This document shows positions 1 to 13,781 of a stretch of 64,000 nt of DNA, piece by piece. The stretch is taken from positions 1 to 64,000 of the forward strand of contig NZ_BSTT01000011.1 of NCBI RefSeq assembly GCF_030269685.1, in the 5' to 3' direction. The translations under genes and the position numbers were made by a program. Source of the DNA: Actinomycetospora sp. NBRC 106378. GTDB lineage: Bacteria; Actinomycetota; Actinomycetes; Mycobacteriales; Pseudonocardiaceae. Under the pieces are notes generated by a model that was given only the letters and a program-made list of their open reading frames with translations, was not told where the DNA came from and ran no database searches. Within the stretch, counting starts at the first letter, position 1, and each line of letters begins with the position of its first letter.

Positions 1-226
1 CCTCGAGGACCGGGTCGAGCTGGTGGGGACTGCGGTGCGGACGCCGCGAGGCGGGCAGCAACCCGGGCAGGCCCTCGGCGTCGTGGGCCTTTTTCCAGTT
101 GTAGAACGTTTGCCGGCTGATGCCGTGTCGAGCACACACCTGGGCCACCGACCGCCCAGGTAGCTGGGCTTCGCGCAGCACCTCGAGGCGTTGTTCCACC
201 GCGCTCACCATCGCCCTCAGCGGCAT
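1..226 (-). CDS. transposase, N-terminal part (cut by window edge)
   Basis: Reading the minus strand from an ATG at 226 gives about 75 codons that run off the left edge. The visible part is a helix-turn-helix: VEQRLEVLREAQLPGRSV, then VCARHGISRQTFYNWKKAH, then a linker rich in Leu, Pro, Arg and His. This is how IS481/IS3-type transposases start, before the DDE integrase core, which would lie outside the window. A second ATG at 211 is an alternative start. No terminal inverted repeat could be fixed between 227 and 453, and nothing else was recognised there. Whether the element is complete cannot be told from here. Confidence 0.7.
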   Translation of the reverse strand, partial: MPLRAMVSAVEQRLEVLREAQLPGRSVAQVCARHGISRQTFYNWKKAHDAEGLPGLLPASRRPHRSPHQLDPVLE

Positions 227-453
227 GGCCCACCACAGCGCAGCCACCCCGACCTGTCAGGTATCTCCCCGGTACGGCGTGTCCAGCATGTCCCCGGCTA
301 CGACAAGGCTCCGCCCACCCCCTCCGGACCGATGGGTGACACCTCGACCACCGACCCGCAGCCGGTCGACGAGAGCGACGCCCGGACCCGTCGTCGGGAA
401 CGAGTTGGACTAAACGGCCACCACGACCACGGGTCGCCCGTCACGATCGCCCG

Positions 454-1056
454 ATGCGTCGCCTGCTGCTCGCCCTCGTCGCCGTTCTCGCCGTGGCCGG
501 CTGCTCCGCCGGGCAGCCGACCGCCGCGCCGGCGAGCAGCACCCCGGCCGCGACCCCCGACCCGACGGACACCCGCGTGCTCACCCCGGCTCGCGGGCTC
601 TTCACCGTCGAGGTGCCGGCGCGGTTCGTCGATGTGCCCGCCACGTCACCGGAGGCCACCGCGGTCCCGGCGCTCGGGGAGGCCCTGCAGCGCGGGGTCG
701 GGGTCCTCGCGATCGACCGCCGCCAGGGCTACTCCCCCACCGCCGGCGGTTACTGCACGCTCGTGCAGGCCCAGGACCTCACCCAGCTCGCCGCCGAGGC
801 CCGGCAGGCGATCGAGCGCAGCGGCAGCCCGAGCGGGAACGCCGAGTTCACGGTCCTGCCCGCGACGGGTCCGGCGGGCCCCCGCGTCTCGGGGACCTAC
901 CAGACCGTCTCGAGCGGCCGCGTGCTCACCGTGCAGCAGGTGTCCGGGCTCGCCGGGCCGGGCCGGGCCTGCCTGCTCACGGCCTCGACCGACGACCCGC
1001 TCCGCGACGCCGGGTTCCTGACGACGGCGCGGGACACCTTCCGCATGGCCGGCTAG
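454..1056 (+). CDS. putative secreted lipoprotein
   Basis: A 200-residue protein with a short basic N terminus, a hydrophobic core and a lipobox VAGC at residues 14-17. Cys17 would be lipidated and the protein anchored outside the cytoplasmic membrane. A Pro/Ala/Thr-rich linker (about 18-40) leads to a globular domain with two further Cys residues that could form a disulfide. No enzymatic motif is visible; the layout resembles LpqN-type actinobacterial lipoproteins, but family membership is uncertain. The gene ends tail-to-tail with meaA, the two stop regions overlapping by 4 nt. Confidence 0.75.
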   Translation: MRRLLLALVAVLAVAGCSAGQPTAAPASSTPAATPDPTDTRVLTPARGLFTVEVPARFVDVPATSPEATAVPALGEALQRGVGVLAIDRRQGYSPTAGGYCTLVQAQDLTQLAAEARQAIERSGSPSGNAEFTVLPATGPAGPRVSGTYQTVSSGRVLTVQQVSGLAGPGRACLLTASTDDPLRDAGFLTTARDTFRMAG

Positions 1057-3122
1057 GCCTGGGCGGCCTGCCGGTCCAGCCCGTGCACCTCGCGGATGAC
1101 GTCGACGAACTCGCCCATGATCCCGGTCAGCGAGTAGGTCTTCGGCGTCACCACGCGGTGCACACCCAGGCGCTGCAGCTGCTCGGCGTCCTTCGGCGGG
1201 ATGATGCCGCCGGCGACCACCGGGATGTCGGCGGCGTCGGCCCGGGCGAGCCCGTCGAGCACCGCCGGGATCACCTCGAGGTGCGAGCCCGACAGGATCG
1301 AGAGCCCCACGACGTGCACGCCCTCCTGCACCGCGGCCGCCACGATCTCGGCCGGGGTGAGGCGGATGCCCTGGTAGATGACCTCGAAGCCGGCGTCGCG
1401 CGCCCGCACGGCGATCTGCTCGGCGCCGTTCGAGTGCCCGTCGAGGCCCGGCTTGCCGACCAGCATGCGCAGCGCGGACACGCCCAGGTCGGCGGCGGTC
1501 TGCCGCACCCGCTCGCGCACCTGCTCGAGCTCGGTGGGCTCGCCGTCGGCGGTCTCCGAGCCCGGCGCGGCCGATCCCGACGACGATGCCGCGGTCACCC
1601 CGGTCGGGGCCCGGTAGGAGCCGTAGACCGAGCGCAGCGCCCCGGCCCACTCCCCCGTCGTCACGCCGACCTTGGCGCAGGCGAGCGTGGCGTCCATGAG
1701 GTTGTCGGTGCCGCCCGCGGCGGTGGTGAGCGCCTCCAGGGCGGCCTTCACGGCGTCGTCGTCCCGGTCGGCCCGCCAGGCGGCGAGGGCCTCCCGGGCC
1801 TGCTCCTCGACCTCCTTGTCGACGACGAAGATCGCGTCGGCGCCCTCGGCCTGCAGGGGGCTGGGCTCGGTGGAGGTGAACTTGTTGACCCCGACGACCG
1901 TGTCCTCGCCCGACTCCAGCCGCATCCGCCGGGCGGCGAGCGAGCTGACCAGCTGGGACTTCATGTAGCCGGAGTCGACGGCGGCGACCGCCCCGCCCAT
2001 CTCCGCGACCTTCGCGATCTCGGCGCGCGCGCCCTCGATGATCGACGCCGTCTTCGCCTCGATGACGTGGGAGCCCTCGAAGATGTCGTCGTAGTCGAGC
2101 AGGTCGGTCTCGTAGGCCAGCACCTGCTGCATGCGCAGCGCCCACTGCTGGTCCCAGGGCCGCGGCAGGCCGAGCGCCTCGTTCCAGGCCGGCAGCTGCA
2201 CGGCACGGGCACGGGCGTCCTTCGACAGCGTCACCGCGAGCATCTCGAGCACGATGCGCTGGACGTTGTTCTCCGGCTGCGCCTCGGTCAGGCCCAGCGA
2301 GTTGACCTGCACGCCGTAGCGGAAGCGGCGCATCTTCTCGTCGGTGACGCCGTAGCGCTCCCGGCAGAGCTCGTCCCAGAGCTGCGCGAACGCGCGGAGC
2401 TTGCAGATCTCCTCGATGACGTGCAGCCCGGCGTTGACGAAGAACGAGATGCGCCCGACGACCTTCCCGAAGTCGGCCTCGGGCACCTGGCCGGAGTCGC
2501 GCACGGCGTCGAGCACCGCAATCGCGGTGGAGATCGTGTAGGCGACCTCCTGTGTCGGCGTCGCCCCGGCCTCCTGCAGGTGGTAGCTGCAGATGTTGAT
2601 GGGGTTCCACTTCGGGACGTTCGAGACCGTCCACGCGATCATGTCGGTGATCAGTCGGACGCTCGGCCCGGGCGGGAACGCGTAGGTCCCGCGCGAGAGG
2701 TACTCCTTGACGATGTCGTTCTGGGTGGTCCCGGCGAGCCTGCCGCGCTCGGCCTCGGGGTCCTTCCCGTCCGCGACCGCCTGCTCGTCGGCCACCGAGA
2801 CGTAGAGCGCGAGCAGCCACATGGCGGTCGCGTTGATCGTCATCGAGGTGTTCGCCTCGTGCAGCGGAATCCGGTCGAACAGCGCGCGCATGTCCCCGAT
2901 GTGCGACACCGGGACGCCCACCTTGCCGACCTCACCGCGGGCGAGCTCGTCGTCCGGGTCGTAGCCGGTCTGCGTCGGCAGGTCGAAGGCGACCGACAGC
3001 CCCGTCTGGCCCTTGGACAGGTTCCGTCGGTAGAGCTCGTTCGACGCCTTCGCGGACGAGTGCCCCGCGTAGGTCCGCATGACCCAGGGACGGTCACGCG
3101 AGTCGTCGGTCGGGTACGGCAT
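1053..3122 (-). CDS. meaA: adenosylcobalamin-dependent acyl-CoA mutase, MeaA/ethylmalonyl-CoA mutase type
   Basis: A 689-residue single-chain mutase. The N-terminal TIM-barrel substrate domain (about 1-500) carries [15 protein letters not shown] and a conserved [16 protein letters not shown] stretch. After an Ala/Ser/Glu linker (about 510-545) comes a B12-binding domain with DGHSNG at 561-566, where the His ligates cobalt. The length and fused B12 domain fit Streptomyces MeaA and ethylmalonyl-CoA mutase rather than the large subunit of a two-subunit methylmalonyl-CoA mutase. The expected role is carbon-skeleton rearrangement in C4/C5 acyl-CoA metabolism. Substrate cannot be settled by eye. 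A cobalamin adenosyltransferase lies 1.8 kb away. Confidence 0.88.
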   Translation of the reverse strand: MPYPTDDSRDRPWVMRTYAGHSSAKASNELYRRNLSKGQTGLSVAFDLPTQTGYDPDDELARGEVGKVGVPVSHIGDMRALFDRIPLHEANTSMTINATAMWLLALYVSVADEQAVADGKDPEAERGRLAGTTQNDIVKEYLSRGTYAFPPGPSVRLITDMIAWTVSNVPKWNPINICSYHLQEAGATPTQEVAYTISTAIAVLDAVRDSGQVPEADFGKVVGRISFFVNAGLHVIEEICKLRAFAQLWDELCRERYGVTDEKMRRFRYGVQVNSLGLTEAQPENNVQRIVLEMLAVTLSKDARARAVQLPAWNEALGLPRPWDQQWALRMQQVLAYETDLLDYDDIFEGSHVIEAKTASIIEGARAEIAKVAEMGGAVAAVDSGYMKSQLVSSLAARRMRLESGEDTVVGVNKFTSTEPSPLQAEGADAIFVVDKEVEEQAREALAAWRADRDDDAVKAALEALTTAAGGTDNLMDATLACAKVGVTTGEWAGALRSVYGSYRAPTGVTAASSSGSAAPGSETADGEPTELEQVRERVRQTAADLGVSALRMLVGKPGLDGHSNGAEQIAVRARDAGFEVIYQGIRLTPAEIVAAAVQEGVHVVGLSILSGSHLEVIPAVLDGLARADAADIPVVAGGIIPPKDAEQLQRLGVHRVVTPKTYSLTGIMGEFVDVIREVHGLDRQAAQA

Positions 3123-3233
3123 GGGTGAACCTCCGAGCAGGAACCGGACCCGCCGAGGTTACCGGCGGGTCGCGTCGTCGCTGCACATGCTGCTTTTCAC
3201 AGGATCGGTCACGATGGGCCGAGGAGGCATCAC

Positions 3234-3527
3234 ATGGTCGGTTCCATCGGCGAGATCCTGACGGCGATCGCTGCCGTCATCCTGCTGGCGGGCTTCCTGC
3301 GCTACACGTTCGGTTCCGGCCCGACGGGGGCCCTGCCGAGCAGGGGTGGCGACGTCGGCCTGCTCGAGACGGTCGCGACGGTGCCGACGCGCGAGGCCGC
3401 CGAGGTCCTGGCCGCGCGCCTGGCCCGGGAGAAGGTGCGGGCCACGATCGCGCACGGTTCCCAGGGCTGGGACCTGCTCGTGTTCCCGCAGGACGCCGAC
3501 GACGCCCGCGTGGTGCTGCGTATGTGA
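3234..3527 (+). CDS. small membrane-anchored protein with DUF2007-like domain
   Basis: A 97-residue protein. Residues about 5-25 form one transmembrane helix. The C-terminal half (about 42-97) reads TVPTREAAEVLAARLAREKV followed by the end LLVFPQDADDARVVLRM, the small alpha/beta fold of DUF2007 proteins, some of which have been suggested to act in signalling. A strong GAGGAGG ribosome-binding site lies 7 nt before the ATG. The gene is convergent with murA, with a perfect hairpin starting immediately after its stop. Confidence 0.75.
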   Translation: MVGSIGEILTAIAAVILLAGFLRYTFGSGPTGALPSRGGDVGLLETVATVPTREAAEVLAARLAREKVRATIAHGSQGWDLLVFPQDADDARVVLRM

Positions 3528-3553
3528 GCAGAAGTCGCCGTCGCGACTTCTGC
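3528..3553. terminator. perfect hairpin between convergent genes
   Basis: The arms GCAGAAGTCGC (3528-3538) and GCGACTTCTGC (3543-3553) are perfectly complementary with a 4-nt loop. The hairpin starts directly after the stop of the DUF2007 gene and lies 11 nt past the murA stop on the other strand, so it could serve both. No T-tract follows, as is common in actinobacterial terminators. Confidence 0.65.
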
Positions 3554-3564
3554 GCACGGGCGCG

Positions 3565-4839
3565 TCAGCGCACCGGCGGCGCGTTCACCCGCTCCACGTC
3601 GCCGCCGAGGGCCCGCAGGTTCTCGACGAACAGCGGATAGCCGCGGTCGATGTGCGCGACGTCCCACACCTCGGTCTCGCCGTCCGCCACGAGGCCGGCG
3701 AGCACCAGGCCCGCCCCCGCGCGGATGTCGGAGGCCCAGACGGGGGCGCTGGAGAGCCGCTCCACGCCGCGCACCACCGCGTGGTGGCCGTCGGTGCGGG
3801 CGTCCGCCCCGAGCCGCACCATCTCCTCGACGAACCGGAACCGGCCCTCGAAGATGTTCTCGGTGATCATCGAGGTGCCCGACGACACGGCGGACAGGGC
3901 GATCGCCATGGGCTGCAGGTCGGTCGCGAAGCCGGGGTAGGGCAGCGTCACCCAGTCGACCGAGTTCGGTCGGCCGTGGCCCCGGACCCGGAACCCCTCG
4001 GGCACGATCTCAGTGGTGGCCCCGGACTGGCTCAGCTTGTCCAGCACGAGGTCGAGGTGGTGCGGGTCGACGCCGCGCACCGTGACGTCGCCGCCGGTCA
4101 TCACCGCCGCGAACGCCCAGGTGGCTCCGACGATCCGGTCCCCGATGACGCGGTGGGCGGTGGGGGTGAGTTCGGCCCCGCCCTGCACGGTGAGCGTCGA
4201 CGTGCCGCCACCGGAGATCTTCGCGCCCATCTCCTGCAGCATCCGCACCAGGTCGACGATCTCGGGCTCCCGAGCGGCGTTGTCGATCACCGTGGTGCCC
4301 TCGGCGAAGACCGCCGCCATGAGGATGTTCTCGGTGGCCCCGACCGAGGGGAAGTCGAGCCAGATCTGCGCGCCCTGCAGCGTCTCGCCCGAGGCCTCCG
4401 CGATCACGCACCCGTGCGAGATCTCCGACCGGGCGCCGAGCAACCGCAGGCCCGCCTGGTGCATGTCCAGCGGCCGGGAGCCGATCGCGTCGCCCCCGGG
4501 CAGCGGCACGACGGCCCGGCGGCACCGCCCGACCAGCGGCCCCAGCACGCACACGGAGGCCCGCAGCCGCGACACCGAGCGGTAGTCGGCCTCGGGGTTC
4601 AGCTCCGCGGGCACGTCGATGTCCACCGTGTCGCCGTCGATCGCGACCTCGCAGCCCAGGCTGCGCAGCACGTCGCCCATGAGCGGGACGTCGAGGATCT
4701 GCGGACAGTTCGTGATCGTCGTCCGGCCCTCGGCGAGCAGCGCCGCGGCCATCAGCTTGAGCACGCTGTTCTTGGCGCCGACCACGTCCACCGTCCCCGC
4801 GAGGGAGTCGGCCGGGCGCACGACGAAGTGCTCGTTCAC
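3565..4839 (-). CDS. murA: UDP-N-acetylglucosamine 1-carboxyvinyltransferase
   Basis: MurA transfers enolpyruvate from PEP to UDP-GlcNAc, the first committed step of peptidoglycan synthesis in the cytoplasm. With the GTG at 4839 (protein starts [15 protein letters not shown]) the product is 424 residues, the usual MurA length. A longer frame reaches 4938 but would overlap the divergent adenosyltransferase gene and adds no recognisable sequence. The substrate-binding [10 protein letters not shown] stretch lies near the N terminus and the two-lobed EPSP-synthase fold follows throughout. The reactive loop residue that gives fosfomycin sensitivity should be checked by alignment. Confidence 0.95.
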   Translation of the reverse strand: MNEHFVVRPADSLAGTVDVVGAKNSVLKLMAAALLAEGRTTITNCPQILDVPLMGDVLRSLGCEVAIDGDTVDIDVPAELNPEADYRSVSRLRASVCVLGPLVGRCRRAVVPLPGGDAIGSRPLDMHQAGLRLLGARSEISHGCVIAEASGETLQGAQIWLDFPSVGATENILMAAVFAEGTTVIDNAAREPEIVDLVRMLQEMGAKISGGGTSTLTVQGGAELTPTAHRVIGDRIVGATWAFAAVMTGGDVTVRGVDPHHLDLVLDKLSQSGATTEIVPEGFRVRGHGRPNSVDWVTLPYPGFATDLQPMAIALSAVSSGTSMITENIFEGRFRFVEEMVRLGADARTDGHHAVVRGVERLSSAPVWASDIRAGAGLVLAGLVADGETEVWDVAHIDRGYPLFVENLRALGGDVERVNAPPVR

Positions 4840-4915
4840 GTCCCGCGACGCTACCGGCCGGGCCCGGACGCACGACGGCGGGGCGGGGGCCGCGTCGCCG
4901 CCTAGACTCCGCGCC

Positions 4916-5500
4916 ATGGCCGTGCACCTGACCCGCATCTACACGCGCACCGGGGACGACGGGACGACCGGCCTGTCGGACTTCTCCCGGGTGCCCAAGA
5001 CCCACCCCCGGCTGGGGGCCTACGCGGACTCCGAGGAGACCAACGCCGCGATCGGCGTGGCGCTCGCCGTCGGGAACCTCCCCGAGCGCCTGGTCGGCCC
5101 GCTGCGCCAGATCCAGAACGACCTGTTCGACGTGGGCGCCGACCTGGCCACCCCCGTCGTCGAGAACCCGGAGTACCCGCCGCTGCGGGTGACCGAGGCG
5201 CAGGTCGAGCGGCTCGAGGGCTGGTGCGACGAGTTCAACGAGGAGCTGGGGAAGCTCGACTCCTTCATCCTGCCCGGCGGGACGCCCGGCGCCGCGTACC
5301 TGCACGTGGCCCGCGTGGTGTGCCGTCGCGCGGAGCGCAGCACGTGGGCGGTGCTCGAGGCCGACCCGGAGCGGACCGGCCCGCTGCCGGCGCGCTACCT
5401 CAACCGACTCTCGGACCTGCTCTTCATCCTCGGGCGCGTCGCCAACCCGGACGGGGACGTGCTGTGGGTGCCGGGTGGCCCGGAGGCCCAGCAGGACTAG
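4916..5500 (+). CDS. pduO: cob(I)alamin adenosyltransferase, PduO type
   Basis: A 194-residue protein starting [20 protein letters not shown]. The N-terminal [11 protein letters not shown] loop binds ATP, and the C-terminal RAERSTWAV and [15 protein letters not shown] stretches are the PduO-family signature. The enzyme transfers the adenosyl group of ATP to cob(I)alamin, making the cofactor needed by mutases such as the MeaA-like protein nearby. The ATG at 4916 is preferred because a longer frame would run into the murA start region. The gene is divergent from murA. Confidence 0.92.
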   Translation: MAVHLTRIYTRTGDDGTTGLSDFSRVPKTHPRLGAYADSEETNAAIGVALAVGNLPERLVGPLRQIQNDLFDVGADLATPVVENPEYPPLRVTEAQVERLEGWCDEFNEELGKLDSFILPGGTPGAAYLHVARVVCRRAERSTWAVLEADPERTGPLPARYLNRLSDLLFILGRVANPDGDVLWVPGGPEAQQD

Positions 5501-5527
5501 CCCGTGCGGCGGCACCCCCGCACCGAG

Positions 5528-5572
5528 CGAACGGCACTCCCGCAGCATCTACGTGCGCGAGAGTGCCGTTCG
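5528..5572. terminator. long hairpin between convergent genes
   Basis: A perfect 12-bp inverted repeat, CGAACGGCACTC (5528-5539) and GAGTGCCGTTCG (5561-5572), encloses a 21-nt loop. The loop itself holds a second short stem, CGCA (5541-5544) with TGCG (5554-5557). It lies between the ends of the adenosyltransferase and DUF2550 genes and probably terminates transcription in both directions. Confidence 0.65.
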
Positions 5573-5586
5573 TTCGAGAAGGGGGG

Positions 5587-6051
5587 TCACGACGCCTGGC
5601 GGTACCCGGTCGACCGGCCGGGCGGCGTCGACTCGAGCCAGGACGAGAACCCGGTGACGACGTCGGCGCCCATCGCGAGCTCGAACGTGCCCTCGGCGGT
5701 CCGACATCGCAGCACCGTCGACCCGGGGGCGTGCAGCTCGGTCGGGCGCGGGGCCCGGCGGTCGACGATCTCGACGTCGAACCGGTCGAGCACGACGTTC
5801 GGGCCGGACCGCAGCCCGCTCACCCGGTACCAGCGGAACTGGTCACCGCGGTAGCGGGCGATCCCCGAGTGCCAGCCGCGCTGGTCGTCGGCCGCCGTCA
5901 CCGCGTCGGGCGGCAGGGCCTTCCGTAGGGCCACGTCCACCCCGCCGCGGCGCAGCGACTGGAGGCGGCGCAACGCGACGAGGGCGAGCAGGAGCAGGAC
6001 CGCCGCCACGACGACGAGCGCGATCTCGACCGACATCTCGGTGGTCGTCAT
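5587..6051 (-). CDS. DUF2550 family membrane protein
   Basis: A 154-residue protein with one N-terminal transmembrane helix (about 8-28) followed by a basic stretch and a soluble beta-rich domain containing WHSGIARYRGDQFRWYRV. DUF2550 proteins are found next to atpC in many actinobacteria; their function is unknown. The start lies 43 nt beyond the atpC stop on the same strand, so it may be the last gene of the ATP synthase transcript. Confidence 0.85.
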   Translation of the reverse strand: MTTTEMSVEIALVVVAAVLLLLALVALRRLQSLRRGGVDVALRKALPPDAVTAADDQRGWHSGIARYRGDQFRWYRVSGLRSGPNVVLDRFDVEIVDRRAPRPTELHAPGSTVLRCRTAEGTFELAMGADVVTGFSSWLESTPPGRSTGYRQAS

Positions 6052-6093
6052 GCGCCGTCGTCCTGCGTGCGGTCCTGCACCCTCTGCGCGCTC

Positions 6094-6498
6094 CTACTGC
6101 TCCACCGACTCGCCCGCGGCCTGGAGGCGGGCTCGGGCCCGGTCGCGCGCGACGCGCCACTCCTGGTCGTCGGACTCGCCGATGTAGTGCTCGGCCTCCC
6201 GGAGATCGTCCTTGGCCTGCGCCACGTCGATCTCGGAGGCCAGTTCCGCGAGCTCCGCGAGCACCGTGACCGACTCCGCGGTCACCGAGAGGAAGCCACC
6301 GAAGGCCGCCACGTGGAAGGACTCGCCGTCGGTCGGGTCCACCCGGACCACGCCCGCCTCGCGCAGCTGCGCGATCAGCGGCTCGTGGCCGGGAAGGATT
6401 CCGATCGACCCCTCGACCGTGCGGGCGGAGACGAAGCTGGCCTCACCGGACCAGATCTTCTTCTCCACGCCGACGACGTCGACCTGCATCTCGGCCAC
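6094..6498 (-). CDS. atpC: F1Fo ATP synthase subunit epsilon
   Basis: With the GTG at 6498 the protein is 134 residues: an N-terminal beta-sandwich (EGSIGILPGHEPLIAQL is the family signature) and a C-terminal helical hairpin. Epsilon couples the central stalk to the c-ring and restrains ATP hydrolysis. The start lies 2 nt past the atpD stop, so the two genes are translationally coupled. An upstream in-frame extension inside atpD has no homologous look and was not used. Confidence 0.95.
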   Translation of the reverse strand: MAEMQVDVVGVEKKIWSGEASFVSARTVEGSIGILPGHEPLIAQLREAGVVRVDPTDGESFHVAAFGGFLSVTAESVTVLAELAELASEIDVAQAKDDLREAEHYIGESDDQEWRVARDRARARLQAAGESVEQ

Positions 6499-6500
6499 GA

Positions 6501-9001
<2,501 letters not shown>

Positions 9002-9010
9002 GCGTCGGCC

Positions 9011-10711
<1,701 letters not shown>

Positions 10712-10758
10712 GGTTCCCGCTCTCGCTTGATGTCCTAGAGAAAAGATGAAGGTGCCGG

Positions 10759-11613
10759 CTAGCCGAGCCGGCGGTTCAGGTCGTCGAGGTGTCCCGCCGC
10801 GCTGCCGTCGATGACCTCGTCGCCGACCTGGATCACCAGGCCGCCGAGCAGGTCGGGGTCGACCTCGAGGTGCACGGTGATCTCGCGCCCGTAGATGCGC
10901 GCGAGCACCCCGGCCAGCCGCTCCTGCTGCTCGTCGGAGAGTTCGACCGCCGAGCGCACGGTGGCGACGGACCGCTGGCGCCGGTCGGCGGCCAGTTCGG
11001 CCAGCCGCTCCAGCCCCGTGGAGACGTGGTGGGTGAGGGGGTGCGCGACCAGCTGCGCGGCGAGCCGACGCGTGATCGGTTCCGCCTTGTTCTCCAGCAG
11101 GTCGTCGAGCACCTTCTGCTTGCCCTGCGCGTCGGCGGACGGGCTGCCGAGGAGGCGCTCGAGGTCGGGCTGGCCGCCGACGATGCGGCCGAGGCGGAAG
11201 AGCTCGTCCTCCACCGCGTCCAGACGGCCGTCGGCCTCCGCGGCGGCCAGGAGCGACTCGCGGGCGACCACCCGCAGGGCCTGCACCAGGTCGGCCGGCT
11301 TCGACCAGGACGCCTTCGCCGCCGCCTTGACGACGTCGGCCACGGAGCCCTCGACCTGGTTGTCGAACACGCGGCCCGCGAGACCCTCCCGGGCCTGCGG
11401 GTCGGTCGACGCGTCGGCCAGGGTGCGTCGCAGGACGGCCTCGCGGTCGAGCAGGTCGGCCACCGCGTCGAGCTGCTCGCCGACGGTCACCAGGTCGGCC
11501 GAGGAGGCGTTCCCGGTGATCTCGTCGAACCGACGGCGGACGCCCTGCAGGGAGTCCCGGCTGGTGGCGCGGAAGTCGGCGATGACGCCGGCCGTGCCCG
11601 TCGCCGCGGTCAT
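10759..11613 (-). CDS. atpH: F1Fo ATP synthase subunit delta
   Basis: The peripheral-stalk subunit joining F1 to the b subunits, 284 residues from the ATG at 11613, preceded by AAGGGGGA. The length is typical of actinobacteria, where delta is longer than the roughly 180 residues seen in E. coli. The C-terminal [25 protein letters not shown] segment (given in pieces: [14 protein letters not shown]) is the delta/OSCP signature. It starts 29 nt past atpF. Confidence 0.95.
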   Translation of the reverse strand: MTAATGTAGVIADFRATSRDSLQGVRRRFDEITGNASSADLVTVGEQLDAVADLLDREAVLRRTLADASTDPQAREGLAGRVFDNQVEGSVADVVKAAAKASWSKPADLVQALRVVARESLLAAAEADGRLDAVEDELFRLGRIVGGQPDLERLLGSPSADAQGKQKVLDDLLENKAEPITRRLAAQLVAHPLTHHVSTGLERLAELAADRRQRSVATVRSAVELSDEQQERLAGVLARIYGREITVHLEVDPDLLGGLVIQVGDEVIDGSAAGHLDDLNRRLG

Positions 11614-11641
11614 GCGTCCCCCTTCGCTTCGCTCGCCCCGC

Positions 11642-12226
11642 TCATGAGCTGACTCCGTTCCCCGACGGCGCGGCCGATCCGTTGGACCGGCCCGACATCG
11701 ACTCCAGGTTGTCGAGGAACGAGTCGACCGACCGGGACTTCGCGGTGTCGTCGGACAGCGACGCGGCGACGATGCGCCGCGCCAGTTCAACGGAGCCCGC
11801 ACCGACCTCGGTGCGGAGCTCGGAGACCGTGCGCGCCCGGGAGGCGTCGACGCTCTGCCGGCCCTGCGCCTTGATGCGCTCGGCCTCCTCGGAGGCCTTC
11901 TCCGCGAGGTCGGACTTGATGCGTTCGGCGTCGGCCCGGGCGTCGTCCCGGATCCGCGCGGCCTCGTTGTCGACCTCCGCCAACCGGGCGCGCGAGCGCC
12001 CGAGCTGGGCCTGGGCGTCGTCGTACTCGGACTGCGCCCGCTCCATCCCGTCACGCAGCCGGGTCACGTCCTGGTCGTGGGACCGGACGAGCGTCGGCCA
12101 GACGTACTTGCCGATGATGAAGACGAGGACGGCGAACGCGATGAAGCCGACGACGATCTCGGCCAGGTGGGGCAGCGCGGCACCGGGCTCGCCGGCCTCC
12201 TGCGCCACCACCTCGATGACGTTCAT
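11642..12226 (-). CDS. atpF: F1Fo ATP synthase subunit b
   Basis: A 194-residue protein with one transmembrane helix (about 24-44, ending YVWPTLV) and a long charged helix for dimerisation (about 50-165) rich in Ala, Arg, Glu and Asp. It forms the peripheral stalk. The C terminus ends in a short Ser/Gly/Asn-rich tail. Order and strand match the rest of the operon. Confidence 0.95.
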   Translation of the reverse strand: MNVIEVVAQEAGEPGAALPHLAEIVVGFIAFAVLVFIIGKYVWPTLVRSHDQDVTRLRDGMERAQSEYDDAQAQLGRSRARLAEVDNEAARIRDDARADAERIKSDLAEKASEEAERIKAQGRQSVDASRARTVSELRTEVGAGSVELARRIVAASLSDDTAKSRSVDSFLDNLESMSGRSNGSAAPSGNGVSS

Positions 12227-12276
12227 GTGCTTCCTCCGCCTGTCAGGGAGTCAGCCCGCGGTGCGCGGGGGTCGGC

Positions 12277-12486
12277 TCACTGGAGGGCGAAGGCGAGGAC
12301 CAGGCCCAGGATGGCGAGGGCCTCGGAGAGCGCGAAGCCGATGAAGGCGATCGACTGCAGCTGGCCGCGGGCCTCGGGCTGGCGGGCGACGCCGTTGATG
12401 AAGGCGGCGAAGACGATGCCGACGCCGATACCCGGGCCGATGGCCGAGAGACCGTAACCGACGACGTTCAGGTTTCCGGAGAGCAT
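12277..12486 (-). CDS. atpE: F1Fo ATP synthase subunit c
   Basis: A 69-residue proteolipid hairpin. The first helix is glycine-rich ([12 protein letters not shown]), the polar loop carries RQPE at 35-38, and the second helix holds the proton-binding Glu55 in [10 protein letters not shown]. This Glu is the residue whose surroundings decide bedaquiline binding in mycobacteria. Confidence 0.97.
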   Translation of the reverse strand: MLSGNLNVVGYGLSAIGPGIGVGIVFAAFINGVARQPEARGQLQSIAFIGFALSEALAILGLVLAFALQ

Positions 12487-12544
12487 TCCAGCGTCCTTTC
12501 GCGGTGTGCGGGAGGTTCGTGGGTGTGGCGGTGTGGCCTGCGAG

Positions 12545-13366
12545 CTAGTGCTCGTCGGCCAGGGAGGCGCCGATGTAGGACGCCGTGAGGATCGTGAAGA
12601 TGTAGGCCTGCACCAGCTGGATGAACGCCTCGAACCCGGTGAAGACCAGGGCCATCGCGAACGAGCCCACGGAGAGCACGTTCAGCAGCACCGAGTCGGC
12701 GATGAGCAGCATGTACTCGGCGCCGAACACGAACAGCAGCAGCACGAGGTGGCCCGCGAACATGTTCCCGAACAACCGGAACGCCAGCGTCACGGGACGC
12801 AGGAGGATGTTCGAGAGGAATTCGATCGGGGTGAGGATGATGCGGACCCAGCCCGGCACGCCGGGCGGCCAGGTCATGAGGCGGATGTAGCCCCCGAACC
12901 CCTGCTTGCGGATGCCGACGATGTTGTAGATCAGCCACGTCAGGATCGCGAGCGCGTAGGCCATGCCCGGGTGGGAGAACGTGGGGAACTGGATCAACGG
13001 GATGATCCCGAAGAGGTTGTTCACCAGGAGGAACGCGAACAGCGCCACCAGGTAGGGCACGTACTTGCGGAACTCCGGCCCGATGTTGTCGCGGGCGATC
13101 GAGTCCCGCACCAACACGTGGAACTTCTCGGCGATCCACTGCGTGCGGCCCGGCAGCAATTGCGCGGAGCGCGTGGCGATCGCGAAGAAGCCCAGGATCA
13201 GGACGACGCTGAAGATCAGCTGGATGACGGGCTTGTCGACGTACTCGAGGACCGGCACCCCCTCGAACATCGGGGGGATGTTGAAGTCCTCGCCGCTCGG
13301 GGCCTTGAAGCCGGGGGCCGGCGGCTCAGGGGCCTGCGACAGCCACGTCGGCAACGACGAGATCAC
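12545..13366 (-). CDS. atpB: F1Fo ATP synthase subunit a
   Basis: A 273-residue membrane protein with about five to six hydrophobic helices. The segment [17 protein letters not shown] contains the essential arginine that faces the c-ring, and a late helix carries [17 protein letters not shown]. The start is the GTG at 13366, which overlaps the preceding gene's stop (GTGA), so translation is coupled. Confidence 0.96.
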   Translation of the reverse strand: MISSLPTWLSQAPEPPAPGFKAPSGEDFNIPPMFEGVPVLEYVDKPVIQLIFSVVLILGFFAIATRSAQLLPGRTQWIAEKFHVLVRDSIARDNIGPEFRKYVPYLVALFAFLLVNNLFGIIPLIQFPTFSHPGMAYALAILTWLIYNIVGIRKQGFGGYIRLMTWPPGVPGWVRIILTPIEFLSNILLRPVTLAFRLFGNMFAGHLVLLLFVFGAEYMLLIADSVLLNVLSVGSFAMALVFTGFEAFIQLVQAYIFTILTASYIGASLADEH

Positions 13367-13680
13367 CCGGGCTCCTTCCGGTCCTGCTGCCCGGTCTGTT
13401 CACCGGAACGCGAGGGTGATTGGGCCGGACGGGTGTCCGGCGGGAGGTAAAGGTAGCGGATGTAGATCAGCGCGAAGGACGCAACCCCGCCGAGCAGCAG
13501 CCCGACGAGAAGCACCCAGCGTGTACCCAACAGAAGGTCGATCCCCCACCCGATACCACCGAGGAGGAGGAAACCGGCGAGGAGGTGCGACAGGACGGTC
13601 CAACCTTCGGCCACCGGAGGGTGCGCGGCAGCACCTCCAGAGGTGCGACCCGCATCACTGCGGCGGCTGTCCTGCGCCAT
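13363..13680 (-). CDS. AtpZ/AtpI-like small membrane protein
   Basis: A 105-residue protein: a polar N terminus, two transmembrane helices (about 30-50 and 55-75) with GWGIDLLLGTRWV between them, and a charged tail. This is the AtpZ/AtpI layout seen just before atpB in many bacteria, where such proteins help assemble the c-ring or move Mg2+/Ca2+. The ATG at 13680 was chosen; another ATG lies four codons upstream. The stop overlaps the atpB start. Confidence 0.75.
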   Translation of the reverse strand: MAQDSRRSDAGRTSGGAAAHPPVAEGWTVLSHLLAGFLLLGGIGWGIDLLLGTRWVLLVGLLLGGVASFALIYIRYLYLPPDTRPAQSPSRSGEQTGQQDRKEPG

Positions 13681-13781
13681 CGCGCGCACCATATCAGGGC
13701 GATCACGACGTTCCACTACGGACTGTCGGAGGTCACACGTCGCACCATCAGGTGAGCAACGGGACGAACCGGACACTCCGG

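Noticed and set aside
1083-3128. A 681-codon open frame on the plus strand opposite meaA
   Set aside because: Same reason: a shadow of the conserved mutase gene, with His/Arg/Leu-rich composition.
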